DNA of 64,000 nucleotides, taken from the NCBI RefSeq assembly GCF_016593235.1, contig NZ_AP023065.1, positions 558,001 through 622,000 of the forward strand. The letters run 5' to 3'. Source of the DNA: Nitratiruptor sp. YY09-18. Lineage in GTDB: Bacteria; Campylobacterota; Campylobacteria; Campylobacterales; Nitratiruptoraceae. This document shows positions 12,240-20,525 of this stretch, in pieces (position 1 is the stretch's first letter; each line of letters starts with the position of its first letter). The notes under the pieces are model-generated. The model was not told where the DNA came from and did not search any database. It worked only from the letters and a program-made list of their open reading frames with translations. Made by a program: the position numbers and the translations under genes.

Positions 12240-13349
12240 TTGAAAATTAGGACAAAACGAGCAAAATTTACCAATCCTCTCTATCTTGAAAGCGGACGTA
12301 TACTCGAACCTTATGAAATAGCTTATGAAACTTATGGCGAACTCAATGAAGACAAAAGCAATGTCATTGTGGTATGCCATGCTTTGAGTGGTTCACACCA
12401 TGCGGCTGGGCGCTATGAGGGGGACAGAAAGTCTGGATGGTGGGATGCGCTCATAGGTGATGGCAAGGCGATCGATACACGCGAATGGTTTGTCATCTGT
12501 ACCAATACGATCGGAAGCTGCTTTGGCTCTACTGGCCCTATGAGCAAAATGTATCCAAGTGATGAGCCTTATAGATTCAAATTTCCCGTCATCACGATCA
12601 AAGATATGGTCAAAGCCCAGCGTATCCTCTTTGCAAAGCTTGGTATTGACAGAGTCCATGCAGTTATTGGCGGAAGTATGGGTGGTATGCAGGCGCTCCG
12701 CTTTGGTGTAGACTTTCCAGGTTTTGCCAAACATATCATCTCTTTGGCAGCAACCCATGCAACAAGGCCTTGGGTGATCGCATTCAATGAGATTGCAAAA
12801 GAGGCAATTATAAAAGATCCTGATTTTAAAAATGGAAACTACGATCCACAAGAGATTAAAGAAAAAGGCTTAACAGGTCTTGCTATCGGGAGAATGGCCG
12901 GACATATTAGTTTTTTGAGCCACTACTCTATGGATAGAAAATTTGGAAGAGATTATGTGCCAAACGAGGGAATCTACGAGCTATTTGGAAGATTTCAAGT
13001 AGAGCGCTATTTAGAATACAATGGCTACAATTTTAGTAAATGGTTCGATCCCTTGAGCTATCTCTACATTACAAAGGCGATAAATCTCTTTGATCTTTCA
13101 AACGGCTACGATTCACTCCAAGAGGCGCTTGAGCGCATAAAATCAAAACTCTTTTTGATAGGATTTGAAAAGGATCTGCTCTTTTTGCCTGAAGAGATGA
13201 GAGAGATTGATGAAGCGATGGAGAGTATCGGCAAAGGGGAGCTAAGCGAATACTATGAAGTACCAAGTGACTATGGTCATGACGCTTTTTTAGTAGAAGT
13301 GGATAAATTTAGTGACTATATCAATGCGATTGTGGAAGGAAAGAGATGA
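12240..13349 (+). CDS. metX: homoserine O-acetyltransferase
   Basis: An alpha/beta-hydrolase-fold enzyme that acetylates homoserine for methionine synthesis. The 369-residue protein has the nucleophile elbow GGSMGG with Ser146, the family CHALSGSHHAAG oxyanion region, and a C-terminal DYGHDAFL with the catalytic His. The start is TTG (12240) with GAGG upstream; no in-frame ATG fits the N-terminus better. It heads a long run of overlapping genes to mutS2, the first junction being a 4-bp ATGA overlap with xseB. Confidence 0.95.
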   Translation: MKIRTKRAKFTNPLYLESGRILEPYEIAYETYGELNEDKSNVIVVCHALSGSHHAAGRYEGDRKSGWWDALIGDGKAIDTREWFVICTNTIGSCFGSTGPMSKMYPSDEPYRFKFPVITIKDMVKAQRILFAKLGIDRVHAVIGGSMGGMQALRFGVDFPGFAKHIISLAATHATRPWVIAFNEIAKEAIIKDPDFKNGNYDPQEIKEKGLTGLAIGRMAGHISFLSHYSMDRKFGRDYVPNEGIYELFGRFQVERYLEYNGYNFSKWFDPLSYLYITKAINLFDLSNGYDSLQEALERIKSKLFLIGFEKDLLFLPEEMREIDEAMESIGKGELSEYYEVPSDYGHDAFLVEVDKFSDYINAIVEGKR

Positions 13350-13528
13350 ATGATTTTGAGAGTAAGATAAAAAAAGCGAAAGAGATTTTAGATGAACTTA
13401 TGAAACAGGATATTCCATTAGCAAAGAGTGTGGAACTTTATAAGGAGGGGATGAAGCAACTCAAAGAGGCACAAAAGATGCTCGAAGAGGCAAAAGCGCA
13501 GATTGAGAAGATAGGAAAAGAGCAATGA
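13346..13528 (+). CDS. xseB: exodeoxyribonuclease VII small subunit
   Basis: A 60-residue protein with the XseB pattern: a helical FESKIKKAKEILDEL start, the PLAKSVELYKEGM core and a charged coiled C-terminus. XseB binds XseA to form the single-strand exonuclease VII. It overlaps metX at its start and the nitrilase-like gene at its end, each by 4 bp. xseA is not in the window. Confidence 0.9.
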   Translation: MNDFESKIKKAKEILDELMKQDIPLAKSVELYKEGMKQLKEAQKMLEEAKAQIEKIGKEQ

Positions 13529-14325
13529 ATGTAGCACTATTGCAGACCGCTTCACTGGCTCTTGGTCTCAATAGACTCGACTACTATCTTAAACTCTCCC
13601 AAAGCAAAGGTGTACGTCTCTTTGTATTGCCTGAGTATGCTCTCAACCACTTTTTTTTAGAGCTAGTTAATATGCCACGAGGAATGGTAAAGCAGCAAAG
13701 CAGTGCACAGCTTGAAGCACTGCGAGAGCTCTCTAGCAAATACGACACTATTATCGTTGCTCCAATTGTACGCATTATAAAAGATAAAATCTATAAAAGC
13801 ATCGCGATTGTCAAAAAAGAGCGAGTGCAATACTATAATCAACAAATTCTTATCAACTATCCTCACTGGAATGAAGAGCGGTTTTTTGATAATGAGATCG
13901 CTCCTTTGCAACCTGCACCAGTGTTGCGCATTGATAGATACAAGATAGGGGTATTGGCTGGATTTGAGATACATTTTGATTTCTTTTGGCAAGAGTTTTT
14001 AAAAAAAGATGTTGATGCTGTGTTAGTACCTACTGCTGCGACTTTTGCTTCACATGAGCGTTGGAGAGCGGTGCTTAGCTCACGTGCTTTTTGTAACAAT
14101 GCATATGTTTTGCGTATCAACCGCATTGGTGAGCATACAGATAAAGATGGTAATATTTGGAAATTTTATGGAGATAGTTTTGTTGTAGATCCAAATGGCA
14201 ATGTGACTATTGAGCTTGGCAGTACAGAGGAGCTCATCATCACTGCAATTGACAAGGATATAGTCAAAGAGGCAAAGAAGAGCTGGAAATTTCGACAAGC
14301 ATTGAAGCGTAGGGGTATGCTATGA
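13525..14325 (+). CDS. nitrilase-superfamily protein lacking the catalytic Cys and Lys
   Basis: A 266-residue protein with the carbon-nitrogen hydrolase fold. The first catalytic residue is present (Glu37 in LPEYAL). Where the family has YRK-x-HL with the catalytic Lys, this protein reads YNQQIL (Gln106). Where the family has G-V-x-I-C-Y-E with the nucleophile Cys, it reads GVLAGFE (Gly146). Two of three triad residues are therefore replaced although the frame is intact, so a non-hydrolytic role is likely. It sits in the metX-to-mutS2 run and overlaps both neighbours by 4 bp. Substrate or partner is unknown. Confidence 0.8.
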   Translation: MNVALLQTASLALGLNRLDYYLKLSQSKGVRLFVLPEYALNHFFLELVNMPRGMVKQQSSAQLEALRELSSKYDTIIVAPIVRIIKDKIYKSIAIVKKERVQYYNQQILINYPHWNEERFFDNEIAPLQPAPVLRIDRYKIGVLAGFEIHFDFFWQEFLKKDVDAVLVPTAATFASHERWRAVLSSRAFCNNAYVLRINRIGEHTDKDGNIWKFYGDSFVVDPNGNVTIELGSTEELIITAIDKDIVKEAKKSWKFRQALKRRGML

Positions 14326-15002
14326 AAGAGTATTTTGCAAGGCAGATAAAGCTGTGGGGAGAGGATACACAAGAGAAGCTCCAGGAAAAATCAGTAGCGA
14401 TTATTGGATGTGGTGGGCTTGGAAGCTCACTCGCTTTGGCTCTGGGATCGAGTGGAATAGGGAAGATATATTTAGTCGATTTTGATGAGGTGAGTGTGCA
14501 CAATATCCATAGACAGGTGACATTTGGTCTCAAAGATGAAGGCAAAGCTAAAGCCCAAGTAAATAGATGCGTTATTGAGAGTAGATGCCCTTATGTAGAA
14601 GTAGAGGCCTTTTGTGAAGATTTCGATGCCTTTAGCAAAAGAGATATCAAAGTCGATCTCATATTAGATGCAACAGATAATCTTCCTACTCGTGCAAAAA
14701 TCGATGCATATGCTAAGAAAACCAAAACGCCTTGGATCTATGCAAGCGTTGAGGAGTTTCGTGGACAGGTCTGCTTTATGGATAAAGCAAGTTTCAAAGC
14801 CTTCAAAGTAACTGACCGCCAACCCGGAGGCATTGCTGCACCCATTGTGATGCTTGTTGCGAGTTTCGAAGCAAATCTAGCTCTGCGCTATCTAGCAGAC
14901 TTGCCTATCAAAAAGGATCAGCTCTATTTTCTCTATTTTGACAGTGAGGGAGAGTTTTGTTTAGATAAGTTTGGGATGCCAAAGGATAGCGATGCAGTTT
15001 GA
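14322..15002 (+). CDS. ThiF/MoeB/HesA-family adenylyltransferase
   Basis: A 226-residue E1-like protein. It has the nucleotide-binding GCGGLGSSLA loop, the VDFDEVSVHNIHRQ segment whose Asp/Asn/Arg residues bind ATP, and the DATDN motif. Relatives adenylate the C-terminus of a ubiquitin-like sulfur carrier (ThiS or MoaD), or dehydrate cyclic substrates (TcdA). It has no rhodanese domain, and the two zinc CxxC pairs of typical MoeB are not seen, so its partner cannot be assigned. It overlaps the nitrilase-like gene by 4 bp and dapC by 11 bp. Confidence 0.85.
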   Translation: MKEYFARQIKLWGEDTQEKLQEKSVAIIGCGGLGSSLALALGSSGIGKIYLVDFDEVSVHNIHRQVTFGLKDEGKAKAQVNRCVIESRCPYVEVEAFCEDFDAFSKRDIKVDLILDATDNLPTRAKIDAYAKKTKTPWIYASVEEFRGQVCFMDKASFKAFKVTDRQPGGIAAPIVMLVASFEANLALRYLADLPIKKDQLYFLYFDSEGEFCLDKFGMPKDSDAV

Positions 15003-16116
15003 GAAGTACCCTTTTGAAAAACTTGCTGCACTTTTAGATGGCTTGAGCCCAAATAGTGAATATATGCCTTTGAGTCTTACAATCGGAGAGCCACAATTTG
15101 CAACGCCAAAATTTATCCAAGATGAGCTATGTAAACGAAGTGAGCTATTAAACAAATACCCTAAAACTGCTGGTGAAGAGATATTGCATGATGCTATTAA
15201 AGCTTTTGTATCAAGGCGCTTTGGAATCGAGCTAGATGATAGTGAACTTGTTCTTAGTTTTGGAACAAGAGAAGTGTTGTTTAATTTTCCGCAGTTTTTG
15301 CTTTTTGATAAAAAATCGCCAACAATGGCTTTTACCAACCCTTTTTATCAGATCTATGAGGGTGCAGCAATTGCTAGTAGAGCCAAGATAAAATATCTTC
15401 ATCTCTCTGAAGAGAATGGTTTCAAACCTATAGTCGATGAGAGTTTAAAAGACGCAGATCTTGTGATTATCAACTCACCAAATAACCCAACAGCTGCAGT
15501 GATGGATATGCGTGAACTCCAAGAGTGGGTGAAGGCTGCTTTGGAGTATGATTTTGTCCTTATCAATGATGAGTGCTATAGTGAGATCTATGTAGACACT
15601 CCGCCACCTTCACTTCTAGAGGCAAGCAAAGTTGTAGGAAATGAGAAGTTTAAAAATATTTTGGTTGTCAACTCTCTTTCAAAACGGAGCAGTGCTCCAG
15701 GGCTTCGGAGTGGTTTTATCGCCGGAGATAGAAAGATCTTAGAGGAGTATAGACGCTATCGCACATATGTAGGGTGCGCTTCGCCTCTGCCTTTGCAGTA
15801 TGCCGCCGCTGCTGCATGGAGAGATGAGGAGCATGTGCGAGAGAATCGTGATAGATACCGCAAAAATTTTAAAATAGCCAGAGAAATATTGGGTGTAGAT
15901 ATTCCAAAAGCCACCTTCTATCTTTGGCTCGAGGTCGGAGATGATTTAGCTTTTACAAAGATGCTGTATACCAGATACAATATCAAAGTATTGCCAGGTA
16001 GTTTTCTGGGGCGCCAAGGAGTTGGGAGCGGATATGTACGTATAGCCCTTGTCTATGATGAAAATAAAACCAAAGAAGCACTAATGCGCATAAAAAGAGC
16101 ACAAGAGGAGAGATGA
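14992..16116 (+). CDS. dapC: probable succinyldiaminopimelate aminotransferase
   Basis: A 374-residue class I/II PLP aminotransferase. It has the INSPNNPTAA motif, the NDECYSEIY segment and the PLP lysine in SLSKRSSAPGLRSGF. The start FEKYPFEKL and the SLTIGEPQF segment match the Campylobacterota aminotransferases assigned to the diaminopimelate pathway. I chose ATG 14992 because AAAGGA lies just upstream; the TTG at 14971 would lie deeper in the ThiF-like gene. dapE is also in the window (37880), supporting the succinylase route to lysine and peptidoglycan precursors. Other amino-acid specificity is possible. Confidence 0.8.
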   Translation: MQFEKYPFEKLAALLDGLSPNSEYMPLSLTIGEPQFATPKFIQDELCKRSELLNKYPKTAGEEILHDAIKAFVSRRFGIELDDSELVLSFGTREVLFNFPQFLLFDKKSPTMAFTNPFYQIYEGAAIASRAKIKYLHLSEENGFKPIVDESLKDADLVIINSPNNPTAAVMDMRELQEWVKAALEYDFVLINDECYSEIYVDTPPPSLLEASKVVGNEKFKNILVVNSLSKRSSAPGLRSGFIAGDRKILEEYRRYRTYVGCASPLPLQYAAAAAWRDEEHVRENRDRYRKNFKIAREILGVDIPKATFYLWLEVGDDLAFTKMLYTRYNIKVLPGSFLGRQGVGSGYVRIALVYDENKTKEALMRIKRAQEER

Positions 16117-16673
16117 TGGATCTAGAAAAACTCAAAAATGATAAAGAGTTTTTGGATAATTTACAAAAAGAAAAAAGCGAAGCACTCAAATATAAAAATA
16201 TTGTCAAAATGTATGATGTGCTTGATACTATGCTAGCTCTCGATCTTGAGGATGAAGAGATTGATACACTCTATCAAAATATCTTAGAAGTTGCATTTGA
16301 TCGTCTCGCACAGATGCTAGCAGATGCGCAGAAGTTTGATTTTGCAAAAGATGAGGATCTCTACATCGCACGTGCAATTTATGAGCATGCGATAGAGCGA
16401 TGGGATCAACGAGATTTTAAAGGAGCAAGTGAGCTATTTTTGATTTTGAGTGTTTTGGTTCCTGAAGATTTCCAAGAGGCTATGCTCTTACCTATGGCAG
16501 CAACAGCACAAAAAATGGAGCTAGATGATTTTATCCAAAAGTTTGTTAAAAAAGAGGAGATGAGTGAAGAGAGTATCTTTTTGGACAAATTTACCGATAA
16601 TGCGAAAGAGTTTATGCAAAAAAGTAAAGATCTTATAGATCAAGAACTCAAAAAAGTAAAAAAGTTGGCGTAA
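16113..16673 (+). CDS. conserved-looking helical protein of unknown function
   Basis: A 186-residue acidic protein, almost all predicted helix, with no signal peptide or membrane segment. I do not recognise a domain. The central part (YIARAIYEHAIERWDQRDF, then GASELFLIL) has the spacing of a tetratricopeptide-like helical pair, which would fit a scaffold or binding protein. Two consecutive ATGs (16113, 16116) are both possible starts. It overlaps dapC by 4 bp and its TAA overlaps the murC ATG by one base, so it is translated within the cell-wall gene run. Confidence 0.7.
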   Translation: MMDLEKLKNDKEFLDNLQKEKSEALKYKNIVKMYDVLDTMLALDLEDEEIDTLYQNILEVAFDRLAQMLADAQKFDFAKDEDLYIARAIYEHAIERWDQRDFKGASELFLILSVLVPEDFQEAMLLPMAATAQKMELDDFIQKFVKKEEMSEESIFLDKFTDNAKEFMQKSKDLIDQELKKVKKLA

Positions 16674-17983
16674 TGAGAGTACATTTTATAGGTATTGGAG
16701 GCATAGGCCTGAGTGGATTAGCGCGATTTATGAAACATGAGGGGTATGAGGTAAGTGGGTCTGATATCAAGTGGACACCACTACTACGAAAACTCCAAGA
16801 AGAGGAAATAGAGGTATTTGTACCCCAGCAAGCAAGCAATATCAGTAGCGATATAGACCTCGTGATTTACAGTGCAGCAATCAAACCGCACAACCCAGAA
16901 CTCCAAGCTGCAAAAAAGGCTGGAATCAAGACTCTTAGCAGAAGAGAGGCACTCCCTCTCATCTTAGGAGGCAAAAAGGTTTATGCAGTTGCTGGAGCGC
17001 ATGGCAAGAGTACAACAAGTGCAATACTTGCTTCAATTTTAAAAGATGCAAATGCTATCATCGGAGCAGAGAGCAAAGATTTTGGATCGAATGTGCACTT
17101 TAGCAATAGCCAGACTGTAGTTTTTGAGGCTGATGAGAGTGATGCGAGTTTTCTCAACTCCAATCCCTACTGCGCAATTGTTACCAATGCTGAGCCAGAA
17201 CATATGGAGTTTTACAATCACAATCTTGATCTTTTTTATGATACCTATGCAAAATTTTTAGAACAAGCAAAAGTACGCATAATCAATGCTGAAGATCCTT
17301 TTCTTGGCTCATTGAATATGGAGATGATTGCGTTAAACCCAAGTGAAGATATCAAAAATTTAGAATATTTCCTCAAAGATGATGAGCCATATATCCGCTT
17401 TGAGTTGAGAGATTTTGGTGAGTTTGAAGTGTGGGGATTTGGACGCCATATCGCCTTGGATGCTAGTTTGGCTATCCTTGCAGCTATGCGAGAACTTGGT
17501 CTAGATGAGATACGCCGAAATCTCAAAAACTATCGCGGGATCAAGAAACGTTTTGATATTGTAGAAAAACGAGATGATCTTATTATTATAGATGACTATG
17601 CGCATCATCCTACAGAGATTGAAGCCACACTCGCTTCACTCAAAGAGTTTGCACGTCTCAAAGGTATTGAAGATATCACAATAGTGTGGCAGCCTCACAA
17701 ATACTCACGCGTTCTTGATAACCTCGAAGGGTTTGTACGTTGCTTCTTGCCAAATGCAAATCTTGTCATTCTCCCTGTATGGGCTGCGGGTGAAGAGCCA
17801 GTAGATATCGACTTTGCCAAACATTTTGCTCACCATAAGCCACTCTTTGCAGACCGCTTGCAAAAAGACAACGGCGAGGTGGTTTTGCTCAAGAACAACC
17901 AAAAACTCCATGCAATCAAAAAGGGTCTTGTGATCGGCTTTGGTGCAGGGGATATCACCTATCAGCTACGAGGTATAAGCTAG
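16673..17983 (+). CDS. murC: UDP-N-acetylmuramate-L-alanine ligase
   Basis: Adds L-Ala to UDP-MurNAc, the first peptide step of peptidoglycan precursor synthesis in the cytoplasm. The 436-residue protein shows the three Mur-ligase domains: an N-terminal GIGGIGLSGLA nucleotide loop, the ATP loop GAHGKST near residue 105-111, and the DDYAHHPTEI segment beginning the C-terminal domain. ATG overlaps the preceding stop. The next gene starts two bases after its TAG. Confidence 0.95.
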   Translation: MRVHFIGIGGIGLSGLARFMKHEGYEVSGSDIKWTPLLRKLQEEEIEVFVPQQASNISSDIDLVIYSAAIKPHNPELQAAKKAGIKTLSRREALPLILGGKKVYAVAGAHGKSTTSAILASILKDANAIIGAESKDFGSNVHFSNSQTVVFEADESDASFLNSNPYCAIVTNAEPEHMEFYNHNLDLFYDTYAKFLEQAKVRIINAEDPFLGSLNMEMIALNPSEDIKNLEYFLKDDEPYIRFELRDFGEFEVWGFGRHIALDASLAILAAMRELGLDEIRRNLKNYRGIKKRFDIVEKRDDLIIIDDYAHHPTEIEATLASLKEFARLKGIEDITIVWQPHKYSRVLDNLEGFVRCFLPNANLVILPVWAAGEEPVDIDFAKHFAHHKPLFADRLQKDNGEVVLLKNNQKLHAIKKGLVIGFGAGDITYQLRGIS

Positions 17984-17985
17984 GT

Positions 17986-18348
17986 ATGGCGTTTTTCTAT
18001 TTTTTACTCTTTTTGCTCGTAGTATTTGCGATTATTGGAGCTGTAGTCTACTTCTTTACCTCATTTACTTCGCGTATCAAATATTTTATTCTTGCTGGTC
18101 TCTTTCTTGGCTGGCTTGCTATTTTTCTCTATACCTATTGGCAAGATCAAAAACGAATTTACCGTGATAAGATCTATTATGAATTTATCCATGGCAAAGA
18201 ATTGATGTGTAAAAACCCTTTTGGAAAAGAGGTGAGAGTAAAGAAGCAAAATTTTAATTTTGTGAGCGGAACTCTCGTCTTTATGGGGAAAGAGGGTACA
18301 CCATATGAGGGTCTTGTAGTAAGTATTGATAGATGTAAAGGAGAGTAG
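17986..18348 (+). CDS. small two-span membrane protein, unknown function
   Basis: A 120-residue protein with two hydrophobic helices at about residues 3-26 and 33-50 joined by a short positive turn (TSRIK). A basic soluble domain of ~70 residues follows. The soluble part has cysteines in ELMCKNPFG and SIDRCKGE. I do not recognise a family. It is translated between murC (2-bp gap) and mutS2 (1-bp overlap of stop and GTG), a position that suggests co-expression but not function. Confidence 0.7.
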   Translation: MAFFYFLLFLLVVFAIIGAVVYFFTSFTSRIKYFILAGLFLGWLAIFLYTYWQDQKRIYRDKIYYEFIHGKELMCKNPFGKEVRVKKQNFNFVSGTLVFMGKEGTPYEGLVVSIDRCKGE

Positions 18349-20525
18349 TGGAAGAAAAACTCGATCTTGTTGATTTTTTAAATGCTTTTCGCTCCTTTTT
18401 TGCTAGACCTAAACCTTTGGCTATTGAAGGGGATATCAATCTACACTACGCATATATTCAAGAGCTAAGAAACTATAACTTCAATACTCCTCCCCAAGTA
18501 GATGCACTGGATACTGCACTGCAGCATCTGCGCAAACAGGGTGTATTAAGCATAGAAGAGATTTTTAGTTTTATAAAGATTATTCGCTACTTTCTTTATC
18601 TTCACTCAATAGAATTTGAAGGAAAAGTGGGAGAGTGGATCAGCAGCATTGAAATACCAGATGAGATTCGCCAGATTGAAGGTTATTTTGATGAAGAGGG
18701 AAAAATCCGCAGCCAAGTAGATGAGAGGCTTTTAGCCCTTGAGAATGCACTGAGTCATACAAAAGAGCAGATTCGCCAAAAGCTCCAAGGCCTCCTCAAT
18801 ACCAAAAAACTCCAAAGCTATCTTGTGGATCGCCAGATTCACTACATCAACGGTGAAGAGGCACTGCTAGTTAGAGGAGGATTTAATCATGTGCTCAAAG
18901 CTACAGTTGTTGGACGCAGTAGCGCCGGGTTTTTTTATGTAGTGCCACGAGATCTTAGTAACTTAAAAGATAAAGAGGCTGATCTTCTCAGCCAAATCGA
19001 AGAGATTCACTATGAGATACAAAAGCGTATCAGCTCTATTTTTACAAAATGGCTCAAATTTTTAGAGTTTATCAATAGGCAGTTTGATAGATTCGATCAC
19101 TACCAAGCCCGCATCAACTTTGCAAAGGCAAAAGATCTTGCTCTCATTTTGCCTAAAAATGATCATAAAATAGTTCTCAAAAACTTTGCCCATCCAGCTA
19201 TTGAAAATCCAAAGCCTGTAAGTATCGATTTTAGTAAAAAGATCTTAATCATTACAGGTGTCAATGCAGGTGGGAAAACAATGCTTCTCAAATCCATCCT
19301 CTCAGCTGCATTTTTGGCAAAATATCTCATACCTATGCAGTGTGATCCAAAAAGTCATATAGGAAGATTCAAAGAGATAATTCCCATTATTGAAGATCCA
19401 CAAAATGTCAAAAATGATATCTCTACATTTGCTGGAAGGATGCTTGCTTTTAGCAGGCTTTTTCAAAAAAATGATGCACTTGTTGGAGTCGATGAGATAG
19501 AGCTGGGAACTGATAGTGACGAGGCTGCCACACTTTTCAAGGTGATTTTGGAAGAGCTTATGAAAAAAGATATCAAAATAGCTATCACTACCCACCATAA
19601 GCGTCTTGCTTCCCTTATGGCAGCGCATGAAGATGTGGAACTTTTGGCTGCAATGTATGATGAAGAGAAGGGTGTGCCAACATATGAGTTTTTGCAAGGG
19701 ATTATTGGCAAAAGCTATGCATTTGAGACGGCAAAACGCTATGGAATACCTCAAAGAATAGTAGCTAGAGCAGTAGAAGAGTATGGAGAAGATCAAGCAA
19801 AACTCAGTGAGCTTATAGAGCGAGGAAGTGAGCTAGAGCGTGAACTTAGGCGCAAAAATGCAGAGCTGCAAAAAGAGCTAGATCTGTTGCAAAAAAATCG
19901 CATTTTGCTTGATGAGGAGCGCAGTGCATTCTATGAGAGGCTCCAAGCTGAAAAGGCAAAACTCCAAGCACTCTATAAAGAGGCTATCGATGAGGCAAAA
20001 GCTGCCATCAAAGCAAAAGAGACCAAAGAGGCACATCGTCACCTCACACAAGCTGCGCGCAAAGTAAAAAATGCGAAGATACAAAAGCCTGAGCCAAAAG
20101 AACTCAAAGTTGGCGATGAGGTTAAATATAAAAAGACAAAAGGTGTGATCTTAGGAATACGTGGCAAAGAGGCAACAATTGAGGCTGAGGGGATGAAACT
20201 GCGCGTACCTCTAGCCGATTTGAAACCGACAAAAATAGTGAAGAAAAAAGAGAAATCAAAAGTGAAAGTTTCTCCTCCCTCCAAACTCTCCGTCAAACTT
20301 GATCTGCATGGGCTTCGAGTAGAAGAGGCATTAGAGAAGACCGATAAATTTTTGAGCGATGCTCTCATGGCTGGATTTGATGAAGTGCTGATTTTTCATG
20401 GAGTAGGGACCGGAAAACTTGCTCGTGCAGTGAGAGAGCTTTTAAAAGAGCACCCAAGAGTCAAAAGTTTTCATGATGCTCCTGCAAATATGGGAGGTAT
20501 GGGCGCTACGGTTGTGGAGCTATGA
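18348..20525 (+). CDS. mutS2: MutS2 family ATPase/endonuclease
   Basis: A 725-residue MutS-like protein without the mismatch-reading N-domain. It has a long helical clamp region, the Walker A loop GVNAGGKT near residue 302, the GVDEIELGTD Walker B segment and the THHKRL segment. A charged coiled coil follows. The C-terminal Smr nuclease domain has LDLHGL and HGVGTGKL. MutS2 proteins suppress recombination or act on collided ribosomes depending on species; which applies here is unknown. The GTG start overlaps the previous stop by one base, and the end overlaps pglK by 4 bp. Confidence 0.93.
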   Translation: MEEKLDLVDFLNAFRSFFARPKPLAIEGDINLHYAYIQELRNYNFNTPPQVDALDTALQHLRKQGVLSIEEIFSFIKIIRYFLYLHSIEFEGKVGEWISSIEIPDEIRQIEGYFDEEGKIRSQVDERLLALENALSHTKEQIRQKLQGLLNTKKLQSYLVDRQIHYINGEEALLVRGGFNHVLKATVVGRSSAGFFYVVPRDLSNLKDKEADLLSQIEEIHYEIQKRISSIFTKWLKFLEFINRQFDRFDHYQARINFAKAKDLALILPKNDHKIVLKNFAHPAIENPKPVSIDFSKKILIITGVNAGGKTMLLKSILSAAFLAKYLIPMQCDPKSHIGRFKEIIPIIEDPQNVKNDISTFAGRMLAFSRLFQKNDALVGVDEIELGTDSDEAATLFKVILEELMKKDIKIAITTHHKRLASLMAAHEDVELLAAMYDEEKGVPTYEFLQGIIGKSYAFETAKRYGIPQRIVARAVEEYGEDQAKLSELIERGSELERELRRKNAELQKELDLLQKNRILLDEERSAFYERLQAEKAKLQALYKEAIDEAKAAIKAKETKEAHRHLTQAARKVKNAKIQKPEPKELKVGDEVKYKKTKGVILGIRGKEATIEAEGMKLRVPLADLKPTKIVKKKEKSKVKVSPPSKLSVKLDLHGLRVEEALEKTDKFLSDALMAGFDEVLIFHGVGTGKLARAVRELLKEHPRVKSFHDAPANMGGMGATVVEL

